From contig CAYTZS010000002.1 of the NCBI GenBank assembly GCA_964442355.1, forward strand, positions 28,222 through 92,221: 64,000 nucleotides of DNA, given 5' to 3'. Shown here piece by piece: positions 7,824 through 15,442 of the stretch (the first letter of the stretch is position 1; every line of letters begins with the position of its first letter). The translations under genes and the position numbers were made by a program. The notes under the pieces are model-generated. The model did no database searches and was not told the DNA's origin. It was given only the letters and a program-made list of their open reading frames with translations. This DNA is from UBA6168 sp964442355. GTDB taxonomy: Bacteria; Bacteroidota; Bacteroidia; Chitinophagales; Saprospiraceae.

Positions 7824-9425
7824 ATGAAGACTATTCGTACCCACTTCTTTGCTACCGTCCGTAAAGCCTTTAACCTTGCCCTGCGGGCAGAAAAGCTACA
7901 AACCGACACCGCCGAGGTCATCGGTCAGGCCAAGGAGGCTGCACTCAGCCGCCGCAAGTTTTTGGAAAACACAGGCAAGACCGTGCTGGCCAGTGCCATT
8001 GCCCCCAGTTTCATTCTCAATCCATCTAAGTCGTTCGTCGCTCCGTTCCTTGGCGGCACAGCGCCCCGCATCGTCATCGTCGGCGGCGGCATTGCTGGCC
8101 TGAACGCCTTGCACCACCTGAAAAAGCACAACCTAGACGCCACCATCTACGAAGCCACCAACCGCACGGGCGGGCGCATGTTCACCGTAAAAGGCGCCAT
8201 GGGCGAGGGCACTTGGGCAGAGTTTGGTGCGGAGTTCATCGACTCCAACCACCAGGACATGTGGGACTTGATAAACGAGTTCGAGTTGAAGGACATTGAT
8301 TACGCCCAAGCCAGCGAAGCGGCATTGGAGGCAGAGGCTTTCTTTTTTGAAGGCCAACACCGCACGTTGGAGGAGACCGTCAACGCCTTCCGAACCTTCG
8401 CTCCACGCATGGCCGCCGATATGGAAAAGCTGCCGGAATACTCGGACATCAACTACCGCAACAAAGACCCATTTGTCAAGAAACTGGACAACATGAGCCT
8501 TTGCAAATACCTCAAGAAAATCGGTGCAAAGGGCTGGATAAAAAAATTCATCGAGGTGGCATACGAGTCGGAGTACGGCCTGTCGGCAAAGGTGCAGTCG
8601 AGCCTGAACCTCACGGTGCTTATCTCACCAGAAACCGCTGACGGGCGCATTGCCCTGTTTGGCGAGAGCGACGAGCGCTACAAGGTGCGGGGCGGCAACC
8701 AAAGCATCCCAGATGCACTGGCGAAGAAGTACGCATCCCACATCCAAACGAACCGCCCGCTGGAGTCAGTGCGGATGGACGGCACGGGCTACAAGCTCCA
8801 CTTTGGCGGTATGAGCGAGGACGTGAAGGCCGACTATGTCATCCTTGCCCTGCCCTTTGCAGTACTGCGCAAGTTGGATTTTCCCATCGAAATGCCTCCC
8901 CTCAAGCGGGACTGCATTAACAAACTGAGCTTTGGCACCAACGCCAAGCTGATGCTCGGCATGAAGTCGCACTTCTGGCGCAAACAAGGCTACACGGGGC
9001 TGGTGTACAGCGACAACGGCATTCCCAACGGTTGGGACAACGCCCAATTGCAGACCAAGGACAACGAAGCCGCTGGCCTGTCCATCCTCTTCGGTGGACC
9101 TGCGGGCGTGAAGGTCGGCGAGGGCACCCCCGATGCGCAGAAGAATATTTACCTACCCAAATGGGAGCAGATTTACAAAGGCGCCACCGAGCAGTTCAAC
9201 GGCAAAGTGGCACGGATGCACTGGCCCAGCCACCCGTTCACGCTGTGCAGCTATATCTGCCCGACGAAGGGGCAATACACGAGCTTAGTCGGGGCGGAAC
9301 AAACGCCCGTGGGCAATATCCTTTTCGCTGGGGAACATTGCGGCGGCGACTCTGCGGGCTTCATGAACGGCGCTGCAAAAAGCGGCAGGGAAGCAGCCGA
9401 GGAGATTTTGAAGCGGTTGGATTGA
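7824..9425 (+). CDS. Flavin-dependent amine oxidase with Tat-like signal
   Basis: A 533-residue protein. The ATG at 7824 is preferred to a TTG at 7800. A twin-arginine motif (SRRKFLENTG, Arg 43-44) precedes a hydrophobic stretch, so export in folded form by Tat is likely, though the n-region of over 40 residues is long. The FAD-binding Rossmann motif RIVIVGGGIAGLNAL starts near residue 82, followed by the NAO-family GG motif RTGGRMFTV. The C-terminus has LFAGEHCGGDSAGFMNGAAKSG, the typical FAD-contacting segment of monoamine oxidases. It should oxidise an amine to aldehyde or imine, H2O2 and ammonia; substrate unknown. Likely co-transcribed with the FG-GAP gene. Confidence 0.9.
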   Translation: MKTIRTHFFATVRKAFNLALRAEKLQTDTAEVIGQAKEAALSRRKFLENTGKTVLASAIAPSFILNPSKSFVAPFLGGTAPRIVIVGGGIAGLNALHHLKKHNLDATIYEATNRTGGRMFTVKGAMGEGTWAEFGAEFIDSNHQDMWDLINEFELKDIDYAQASEAALEAEAFFFEGQHRTLEETVNAFRTFAPRMAADMEKLPEYSDINYRNKDPFVKKLDNMSLCKYLKKIGAKGWIKKFIEVAYESEYGLSAKVQSSLNLTVLISPETADGRIALFGESDERYKVRGGNQSIPDALAKKYASHIQTNRPLESVRMDGTGYKLHFGGMSEDVKADYVILALPFAVLRKLDFPIEMPPLKRDCINKLSFGTNAKLMLGMKSHFWRKQGYTGLVYSDNGIPNGWDNAQLQTKDNEAAGLSILFGGPAGVKVGEGTPDAQKNIYLPKWEQIYKGATEQFNGKVARMHWPSHPFTLCSYICPTKGQYTSLVGAEQTPVGNILFAGEHCGGDSAGFMNGAAKSGREAAEEILKRLD

Positions 9426-9522
9426 GGGGTGTTGTTAGTTGTTGGTTGTTGGCTATTGGCTTGGTGCAGTAACTAACCAACAGCCAACAGCTAATAGCCA
9501 ATAGCTAACAGCCAATAGCCAC
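9426..9522. repeat. Iterated-word palindrome (TTGTTGGCTATTGG type)
   Basis: The gap between the convergent amine oxidase and NIPSNAP genes consists of the words GTTGTTGG and GCTATTGGC followed by many copies of the complementary words CCAACAGC and GCCAATAGC. The two halves pair imperfectly into a long hairpin. It could terminate both transcripts; the same words recur at 13755-13845. Confidence 0.7.
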
Positions 9523-10269
9523 TTATTTTATCCTCGAAAAGTCGGTAGGTGCCATGTAAATCGACTCCAGTTTCTCTATGATTTTCCCGTTCTGCTCCGA
9601 CTCGTCCCGCACTTTTATCCACTTGGGGTCTTTCCTGAAACGGTCAAACGATGCCTTGCCCGCCTCCTCGTTTTTGTGTGCCAGCAGGTAGATAAGCACG
9701 GGTTGTTTGCCGGTTGTCTCCACCGTCGTCCAGTAGGCCACGTTGGTCATGCCGTGCTTTTTGAAGAGCTTGGTGGTATGGTTCCTGAACCGGGCCAAGA
9801 TGTTGGGGAGCTTGCCCTCGGCCATCGTGTAGGTGCGCAGCTCGAAGACCCGGTCGCCTTTTTTCGAGGGTTTTATCTTCGGCGAAAAATCGGTGGCCTC
9901 CATGAAAATGGACTCAATCTTCGCTATGATTTTGCCGTTCTCCTCCGACTTTTTCCAGACATCCAGCCATACTGGGTCTTTCATGAATGCTGCCCAGGAT
10001 TCCTCCCTCGCCGCTTTGCTGGGGTAGGAGAGCACGTAGTACAGCGCATTGTCGTCGTTGTGCAGGGGCACCCAGTAGCCTACGTTGGTCATGCCGTGCT
10101 TTTCAAACAGCTTGGTGGTGTGGTTCCTGAACCTGTTGAGCAGGTCAGGCAGCTTGCCGGGCTCGCAGTAGTAGATGCGCATTTCGTAGCACCGGGTGTC
10201 CTTGCGCTGCGCAATGGCCATGAGGCTGGTCGCCAACATGAGCGAAGAAAGGAGTAGCAGTTTTTTCAT
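9523..10269 (-). CDS. Exported protein with two NIPSNAP domains
   Basis: A 248-residue protein with a signal peptide (to about residue 21, AIA-Q) and two tandem NIPSNAP domains (about 28-128 and 142-244). Both copies show the same pattern: an ELRTYT/EMRIYY strand, the nearly identical RFRNHTTKLF-x-KHGMTNV-x-YW block and a DPxW segment near the end, so the gene arose by internal duplication. NIPSNAP domains have an alpha+beta dimeric ferredoxin-like fold; the tandem form mimics the usual dimer. Biochemical role in bacteria is unknown. Confidence 0.92.
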   Translation of the reverse strand: MKKLLLLSSLMLATSLMAIAQRKDTRCYEMRIYYCEPGKLPDLLNRFRNHTTKLFEKHGMTNVGYWVPLHNDDNALYYVLSYPSKAAREESWAAFMKDPVWLDVWKKSEENGKIIAKIESIFMEATDFSPKIKPSKKGDRVFELRTYTMAEGKLPNILARFRNHTTKLFKKHGMTNVAYWTTVETTGKQPVLIYLLAHKNEEAGKASFDRFRKDPKWIKVRDESEQNGKIIEKLESIYMAPTDFSRIK

Positions 10270-10290
10270 GTTGAAAGCTTTTTTTAATTG

Positions 10291-10372
10291 GGTTTAGAAG
10301 GTTTAGAGGGGTTTAGAGGGTTTAGAAGGGTCATCGTTAAACCTTCTAAACTTTCTAAACCCCTTCTAAACC
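10291..10372. repeat. Iterated-word palindrome (GTTTAGAGG type)
   Basis: GGTTTAGAAGG/GGTTTAGAGGG is iterated four times in 10291-10330, and the complementary words (TTAAACCTTCTAAAC, CCTTCTAAACC) fill 10336-10372, so the whole can fold into a hairpin of about 35 bp with mismatches. It lies between two divergently transcribed genes, where a terminator has no obvious use. A relative is at 14045-14130. Confidence 0.8.
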
Positions 10373-10648
10373 TCATCACCAAATCGCCCCCAAAATAGGA
10401 GGTTATTTGGCAAAAGAAACAACATTGACAAAAGCTTACCCCGTGTGGCCAAACCCCAATTCTTTGGTGCTGCATTTTTAATAAAACCTTAACCCATTTT
10501 TATAAATCCAAGAGCGGGGGTAATGCGGTATATCAACTGTCTAGTTGATTAAATTCACTACCGTCTTTTGAACATAAACCCGGTGCAAAACTTTACTTTT
10601 ATACGGCCTATGCGGAGAAAAACTACCTGACCAAACCACTTGTCAGCC

Positions 10649-13600
10649 ATGCGAAAATCAATCGCCACCCTTGCCGCATTCGCAGTCATCCTTTGCTGCG
10701 CAATCCCTGTTGAAGCACAATATTTTGGCAGAAACAAGCCCAAGTACGAAGACTTCAACTTCAAGGTGCTGCAAACGCCGCACTACCAGATTTACCATTA
10801 CCTGAACAACCCGGAACTGGAGCGGGCACTGGCCAACCAAGCCGAGCATTGGTACACGCTTCACCAAGCCGTGCTGGCGGACACCTTTGCCGAGCGCAAC
10901 CCGCTGCTGTTTTACAACGACCATGCAGACTTCCAGCAAACGAACGCCATTGGCGGTGAAATCAACATCGGCACGGGCGGGGTGACGGAGGCGCTGAAAA
11001 ACCGGGTGGTGCTGCCCATTGCCATGTCCAACGAGCAGACCAAGCACGTGCTGGGCCACGAGCTGGTACACGCCTTCCAGTACAACATGGTGCTCAACGG
11101 CGACAGCACTTCCATGCGCAACCTCGGCAACCTCCCACTCTGGATGGTGGAGGGCCTCGCCGAGTACCTCTCCATTGGTCGCACGGACGCCAACACCGCC
11201 CTCTGGATGCGGGATGCCGTGCTCAACGACCGAGTGCCCACCCTGCGTGACCTCGACAGGCCCGAGTTTTTTCCGTACCGATGGGGGCAAACCTTCTGGG
11301 CATTCGTGACCGGGCTAAAAGGCGACGACATCATCCAACCGCTGTTCATGACCACGGCACGGGAGGGCTTCGATGTGGCCTGCGTGAAGGTGCTGGGCAT
11401 GAAGGAAAAAGAACTCTCCAAGCTTTGGGTGAGCGCCATCAAGGACTACTACGGCCCTTATTTGGGCGACAAAAAAGAGCGCTTCGTGGGCCGCCAACTC
11501 ATCGGCAAAGACCAAACACGGGAGGGCCGCTACAACATCGCCCCGGTGTTGAGTCCCAACGGCAAGTACATCGCTTTCCTCTCGGAAAAAGACATCTTCG
11601 GCATTGACCTGTACCTCGGCGATGCCGTGACGGGCAAGGTGCTGCGCAAAATCCACAGCAGCACCAGAGAAAGCCACCTTGACGACCTGAGCTTTATCGA
11701 GAACGCCGGAACTTGGTCGCCCGACAGCCGTGAAATCGTTTTCGTGGCCGTGAGCAAGGGCAACAACGTGTTGGTCATCAAGGACTTGGACGGCAAGCAC
11801 AAGGAGAGTTTTGAAATACCCGGTGTGCCCGCTTTCAGCAATCCCGCTTGGTCGCCAGATGGCCGCAGCATCGTGGTGGCTGGGCTGGTGAACGGGCAGG
11901 TTGACCTCTTTCAAATCCAATTGTCCAGCAAAAAACTGACGCAACTGACCAACGACCGTTTCGCCGAGATGCAGCCTGCTTGGTCGGCGGATGGCAGCCA
12001 GTTGGTGTTTGCTACCGACCAATTGAGCTTTGAACGGGGAGCAACCAAATGGACGTTCAACCTCGCCATTCGGGACATGGCATCGGGCATCACTACCGTC
12101 AACGAGTTCTTCTACGGCGCCGACAACCTCAATCCCGTCTGGGACAACGACGGCAACATCCTCTTCCTCAGCGACCGGGACGGTTTCCGCAACCTCTACC
12201 GCTTCGAACCCGCCACGGGCAAGCTGTTCCAAATGACCGACCTGCTCACGGGCATCAGCGGCATCACGCCCTATGCCCCGGCGCTCTCGGCTTCGACGAA
12301 AGAGACCCGTGACCGCATCGTTTTTACGCATTATTTCAACGGTGGCTACCGGATTTACAGGGCAAAATCGGAGGACTTCATCAACCGGGAAGTGGCCGCT
12401 GACGCCGTGGACATGAAGCCTGCGCAGCTCATCAAGACCAACCGCATGGCCCCCGATTTTGTGAGCAGCAACTTGGCGCAACTGAACAAGCTGCCCTCGC
12501 TGCCCGATTCGTCGTTGCAGGCGGTGGCTTACAGGCCCCATTTCAAACTGGACTACATCGCAGGTGGCGGCGGTGTGGGCGTGGGCATCGGCAATACTTA
12601 CGGCGGCCCGGTGTCAGGTATTGGTGGGGGCGTTGACCTTATTTTTGGCGACATCGTTGGCGACCACCAAGTTTATTCCAGCATCTTCCTGAACGGCGAG
12701 GTATTAGATGCCGGGTTCTCCGCCGCCTATCTCAACCGCAAAAACCGCTTTGGTTGGGGCGTTGGCCTATCGCATTTGCCTTACCAAAGTGGGCGCTCTG
12801 GCTACGTTGGCCTCGATACGCTGCCGATTAAGGATTCGCCCGACCTGTTGTTTGACCACTATGTTTTTGACCAAATCAGGACCTTTGAAGAAAAGCTCAG
12901 CGTCTTTGGGGAGTACCCTTTTTCCAAGACCCTGCGCATCGAGGGCAGCGGTTCATTTGCATTCTACAACAACCGCATTGACCGCAACCAACTGTACTAT
13001 GATGCTTTCGGCAACCTGGTTTACCAAGACCGAGAGAAAATCAGCGAAAGGGAAGCAGGGCTAAACCTCTTTGAGGGAAAACTCGGCACGGCATCCGTGG
13101 GCCTTGTTGGTGACAATTCCTACTTTGGCATTGCCTCGCCCACCAAGGGCTACCGTTTCCGGTTGAGCGGCGAGCAGTATTTTGGCGACATCAAACTGAC
13201 GAACCTCACTGCCGACGTCCGCAAATACTTCTTCGTGAAGCCTTTCACCTTTGCCGTGCGGGCCATGCACCAAGGCCGCTATGGCACCGATGCCAACGCC
13301 TTTTACAACCTTTACCTCGGCTACCCGTGGTACATGCGGGGCTACGGCTTCAGTGATTCGTATGAGATTCTGGAGAAAAACGGCCGTTCTGTGGACGACC
13401 TTTTTGGCAGCAAGATGCTGCTCGCCAACGCCGAGGTGCGTATCCCGCTCTCCGGCCCAGAACAATTGGCGCTGCTGAAGTCCAGGGTCTTGTTTACCGA
13501 GCTGTCCTTCTTCACCGATGGCGGCTACGCATGGGATGTCTTCGAAAAACCTACGGAAGGCAACCTGACCCAATTCGATTTCAAGCCACTGTTCAGTGCG

Positions 13601-13717
13601 GGCGTGTCGCTGCGCATCAACCTCTTCGGGGCGCTGGTGCTGGAACCCTACTATGCTTGGCCGCTGCTGAAGGATACGCATGGCAGCTTTGGGTTGAACA
13701 TTGTGCCGGGATGGTGA
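10649..13717 (+). CDS. HExxH metalloprotease/PD40 propeller/beta-barrel protein
   Basis: A 1022-residue exported protein; the ATG at 10649 starts a signal peptide (to about residue 23, VEA-Q), so the TTG at 10640 is rejected. An N-terminal peptidase-MA-like zinc protease has HELVHAFQ (His 137, Glu 138, His 141) and GLAEYLS (Glu 172) as probable third ligand. Residues about 285-540 contain five PD40/TolB-like propeller strands (SPNGKYIAF, SPDSREIVF, SPDGRSIVV, SADGSQLVF, DNDGNILFLS). The last about 380 residues are beta-rich with alternating aromatic strands, resembling a BamA/TamA-type outer-membrane barrel and ending in Trp. This architecture suggests a protease tethered to or in the outer membrane; substrate unknown. 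Confidence 0.87.
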   Translation: MRKSIATLAAFAVILCCAIPVEAQYFGRNKPKYEDFNFKVLQTPHYQIYHYLNNPELERALANQAEHWYTLHQAVLADTFAERNPLLFYNDHADFQQTNAIGGEINIGTGGVTEALKNRVVLPIAMSNEQTKHVLGHELVHAFQYNMVLNGDSTSMRNLGNLPLWMVEGLAEYLSIGRTDANTALWMRDAVLNDRVPTLRDLDRPEFFPYRWGQTFWAFVTGLKGDDIIQPLFMTTAREGFDVACVKVLGMKEKELSKLWVSAIKDYYGPYLGDKKERFVGRQLIGKDQTREGRYNIAPVLSPNGKYIAFLSEKDIFGIDLYLGDAVTGKVLRKIHSSTRESHLDDLSFIENAGTWSPDSREIVFVAVSKGNNVLVIKDLDGKHKESFEIPGVPAFSNPAWSPDGRSIVVAGLVNGQVDLFQIQLSSKKLTQLTNDRFAEMQPAWSADGSQLVFATDQLSFERGATKWTFNLAIRDMASGITTVNEFFYGADNLNPVWDNDGNILFLSDRDGFRNLYRFEPATGKLFQMTDLLTGISGITPYAPALSASTKETRDRIVFTHYFNGGYRIYRAKSEDFINREVAADAVDMKPAQLIKTNRMAPDFVSSNLAQLNKLPSLPDSSLQAVAYRPHFKLDYIAGGGGVGVGIGNTYGGPVSGIGGGVDLIFGDIVGDHQVYSSIFLNGEVLDAGFSAAYLNRKNRFGWGVGLSHLPYQSGRSGYVGLDTLPIKDSPDLLFDHYVFDQIRTFEEKLSVFGEYPFSKTLRIEGSGSFAFYNNRIDRNQLYYDAFGNLVYQDREKISEREAGLNLFEGKLGTASVGLVGDNSYFGIASPTKGYRFRLSGEQYFGDIKLTNLTADVRKYFFVKPFTFAVRAMHQGRYGTDANAFYNLYLGYPWYMRGYGFSDSYEILEKNGRSVDDLFGSKMLLANAEVRIPLSGPEQLALLKSRVLFTELSFFTDGGYAWDVFEKPTEGNLTQFDFKPLFSAGVSLRINLFGALVLEPYYAWPLLKDTHGSFGLNIVPGW

Positions 13718-13845
13718 GGATAGTGATGAGAGATGAGTGATGAGGGATGAGTGGGCTGTAGGTTGTTGGCAGCCAATAGCCAACGACCAACAGCTAACAA
13801 CCAATAATGACCAATGACACCAACAACCGATGACCAACATCATTG
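13718..13845. repeat. Low-complexity iterated words after metalloprotease gene
   Basis: The first 35 bases iterate GATGAG(T/G)GATGAG; the rest iterate words such as GCCAATAG, CCAACGACCAACAG, CCAATGACC and ACCAACAACC, partly complementary to GTTGTTGG at 13763. The composition matches the 9426-9522 element. The remainder of the gap to 14143 contains no gene that I can support; a reading frame on the reverse strand there is made of repeat-derived residues. Confidence 0.6.
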
Positions 13846-14044
13846 ACCACGGCGTTATCGGTTCATACCTTGCAGCATTATCAGGTTATAGTTCAAGCCG
13901 CCAAGTATTGGGCGAGGGTTATGAACCAATATTGGGCGGTATAATTCCATAAAAACATCGAACATGATGGAGCCACCAGAGTATATGCACAAACCAATGA
14001 AAACGCACTGTCTCTGAGTGCTCAAGGAATGTAAAATTGCAAGG

Positions 14045-14130
14045 GAGGGTTTAGAGGGTTTAGGAAGTTTAGGAGGTTTAGTATTAAACCCATCTAAACC
14101 CTCTAAACCTCCTAAACCCTCTAAACCTTT
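14045..14130. repeat. Iterated-word palindrome (GTTTAGAGG type), second copy
   Basis: GGGTTTAGAGGGTTTAGG and variants fill 14045-14081; complementary words (TAAACCCATCTAAACC, CTCTAAACCTCCTAAACC) fill 14084-14130. It shares its word with the 10291-10372 element but the arms are arranged differently, so they are relatives rather than copies. Confidence 0.8.
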
Positions 14131-14143
14131 TAAATTTAATGCC

Positions 14144-14227
14144 ATGAAAAAGCTGATTAAATTCGTCCTTGCCGCTATGTTTGTGAAAGGGGTAGTTGAT
14201 CGGTTTCGCAAGCATCAAGTGGCATAA
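14144..14227 (+). CDS. Possible 27-residue hydrophobic peptide
   Basis: An ATG at 14144 opens a 27-residue frame starting MKKLIKFVLAAMFVKGVV and ending in a basic tail (DRFRKHQVA). The Lys-Lys start, hydrophobic core and basic end look like a small membrane or secreted peptide. It begins 13 bases after the GTTTAGAGG palindrome. With no homology available, it may equally be a chance frame. Confidence 0.3.
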   Translation: MKKLIKFVLAAMFVKGVVDRFRKHQVA

Positions 14228-14247
14228 ATGATTGGTTGTGGGGTGGT

Positions 14248-14344
14248 GTCGGAATCACGGATTTAACGGATAAAAGGATTGCGCTGAATATGCATGCTTG
14301 CATATCCGTGAAATCTCATAATCCGCTAAATCTGTGATTCTGAC
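14248..14344. repeat. Imperfect cruciform-forming inverted repeat
   Basis: The 24-base arms 14248-14271 and 14321-14344 are complementary at 21 positions (GTCGGAATCACGGATTTAACG on the left, bases of ATCCGCTAAATCTGTGATTC on the right). The loop holds a second inverted segment around ATATGCATGC/TTGCATAT. It ends 19 bases before the stop of the 205-residue reverse-strand gene, so it may terminate it. Confidence 0.7.
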
Positions 14345-14362
14345 ATTCATCAACAACCCACC

Positions 14363-14980
14363 TCACAGTGCCCTCACCAGCAACTGCACCGGAGGACTCG
14401 TCTTCTTGTTTTTCTTGCCATATATTTCCAAGATATTTGGGCCACTGGGCAGGTTCGTCACTTCAATCAGCAGCGTATCGAATGCATCGTGCATCACAAA
14501 ATCGTCGCCCACTTTGAGCTTGACGATGAAGAAAGAACTGCCTGCCCGTTCGTCAATGCGGATGATAGCCGAACCTATCACCGAGCCTACGCTTATAAAA
14601 GTAGCACTGAACTCGCTTGGGTCTATGGGCGTTGACTCCTCCTTGTTCAGCCTAAAACCACTCAGGCCCGCAATATAGCGGTCGCCATTGGCCACCAGCA
14701 GCACATAGTTTGAGAGTGGAAGCAGCTCATTCTTGATAAAATCTGCTTTCCTTTTTTGCATCAAATTGGTCGTCGTCGTGTTCTTTTCGTTTTCAGGCAC
14801 CACAGCGTCTTTCAACAAATTCAATGCAGCCGCCAAAGCCAGCATGGTTACTGGCGGGGCAGTAAATACATCGGCATGGTTGGTCATGCCTTCAAGGACA
14901 CTTTCGCCATCAGCAATGACGGTTGAAACTGGTGATTTTTCAGTAGGCAAAATGATGAAAAGTTTTTTTCTGCGAGCCAT
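14363..14980 (-). CDS. Orphan 205-residue protein of unknown function
   Basis: I do not recognise a family. The protein begins MARRKKLFIILPTEKSPVS, has no signal peptide or membrane segment, a helical middle (about residues 45-105, with LALAAALNLLKDAV and KNELLPLSNYVLLVA) and a beta-rich C-terminal half (about 115-205, with VGSVIGSAIIRID, FFIVKLKVGD and LLIEVTNLPSG). The helical part followed by a beta-sandwich-like domain vaguely resembles small Bacteroidota proteins that end in a fibronectin type III fold, but the match is only impressionistic. It lies between a cruciform repeat and the 21-bp minisatellite. Codon use looks like the host genome. Confidence 0.7.
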   Translation of the reverse strand: MARRKKLFIILPTEKSPVSTVIADGESVLEGMTNHADVFTAPPVTMLALAAALNLLKDAVVPENEKNTTTTNLMQKRKADFIKNELLPLSNYVLLVANGDRYIAGLSGFRLNKEESTPIDPSEFSATFISVGSVIGSAIIRIDERAGSSFFIVKLKVGDDFVMHDAFDTLLIEVTNLPSGPNILEIYGKKNKKTSPPVQLLVRAL

Positions 14981-15054
14981 AAATGTTAGATTTTATTGTT
15001 AAAAAAATGGTTTACGGTTTGTGAATGCCTCAAATAAATGCTCCATTAGGCTCC

Positions 15055-15327
15055 AAGTCACGGCAAGCCATTGCCAAGTCATGGCAAGCCCTTTCCAAGT
15101 CACGGCAGGCCATTGCCAAGTCATGGCAAGCCCCTTCCAAGTCATGGCAAGCCCTTTCCAAGTCACGGCAGGCCATTGCCAAGTCATGGCAGGCCATTGC
15201 CAAGTCACGGCAAGCCCCTTCCAAGTCACGGCAAGCCCTTTCCAAGTCACGGCAGGCCATTGCCAAGTCACGGCAGGCCATTGCCAAGTCATGGCAAGCC
15301 CCTGCCAAGTCATGGCAGGCTTGTTTG
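15055..15327. repeat. 21-bp minisatellite, 12 full units plus a partial
   Basis: Twelve consecutive 21-bp units start at 15055, 15076 and so on to 15286, and a degenerate thirteenth starts at 15307. The unit is AAGTCAYGGCARGCC followed by one of four 6-base endings: ATTGCC, CTTTCC, CCTTCC or CCTGCC. Unit length is a multiple of three and no frame contains a stop, so several spurious frames of 86-119 codons run through it. Each ATTGCC unit holds GGCA/TGCC arms. Upstream (14981-15054) and downstream (15328-15349) DNA holds nothing else that I can identify. Confidence 0.95.
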
Positions 15328-15349
15328 CTAAAAAGCTTGCGTGGTAGCC

Positions 15350-15442
15350 CTACTTGTCATTGGTGTTCATCGCCATCCGGTTGATGGCGATGGTTTTCTC
15401 GAAGATGTTCTTGATGCTGTATTTATACAGCTCATTGTTAGA
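15350..15442 (-). pseudogene. Possible C-terminal remnant of a lost gene
   Basis: On the reverse strand an open frame without a start codon runs from 15442 to a TAG at 15350-15352. It reads NELYKYSIKNIFEKTIAINR and then MAMNTNDK, with host-like codons (CTG, ATC, AAC, GCC). It follows directly the stop codon of the AT-rich nuclease-like gene, whose codon use is quite different. I infer a remnant cut off by insertion of the AT-rich gene; the 5' part was not found beyond 16640. It may be chance. Confidence 0.3.
15368..15392. terminator. Hairpin downstream of AT-rich gene
   Basis: CATCGCCATC (15368-15377) and GATGGCGATG (15383-15392) form a perfect 10-bp stem with a 5-base loop, followed on the forward strand by GTTTTCTC. 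It could terminate transcripts in either direction, but it also overlaps the remnant reading frame. Confidence 0.4.

Noticed and set aside
9426..9522. Insertion sequence end or transposon scar
   Set aside because: There is no transposase, and the DNA is iterated words rather than a unique terminal inverted repeat with target duplication.
11315..12541. 408-codon reverse frame inside the metalloprotease gene
   Set aside because: Shadow frame without recognisable domains; the forward product has PD40 repeats at the same place.
13855..14211. 118-codon reverse frame in the gap after the metalloprotease gene
   Set aside because: Its centre (LEGLGGLEGLDG, PKPSKPS) is a translation of the GTTTAGAGG word repeat, so it is unlikely to be a gene.
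15055..15327. CRISPR array
   Set aside because: Units are directly adjacent with no spacers, the unit is shorter than CRISPR repeats plus spacers, and no cas gene is present.
15021..15384. Several overlapping reading frames of 86-119 codons on both strands
   Set aside because: They are produced by the 21-bp repeat, which has no stop in any frame. None has a supported start with a promoter, and the same DNA cannot encode all of them.
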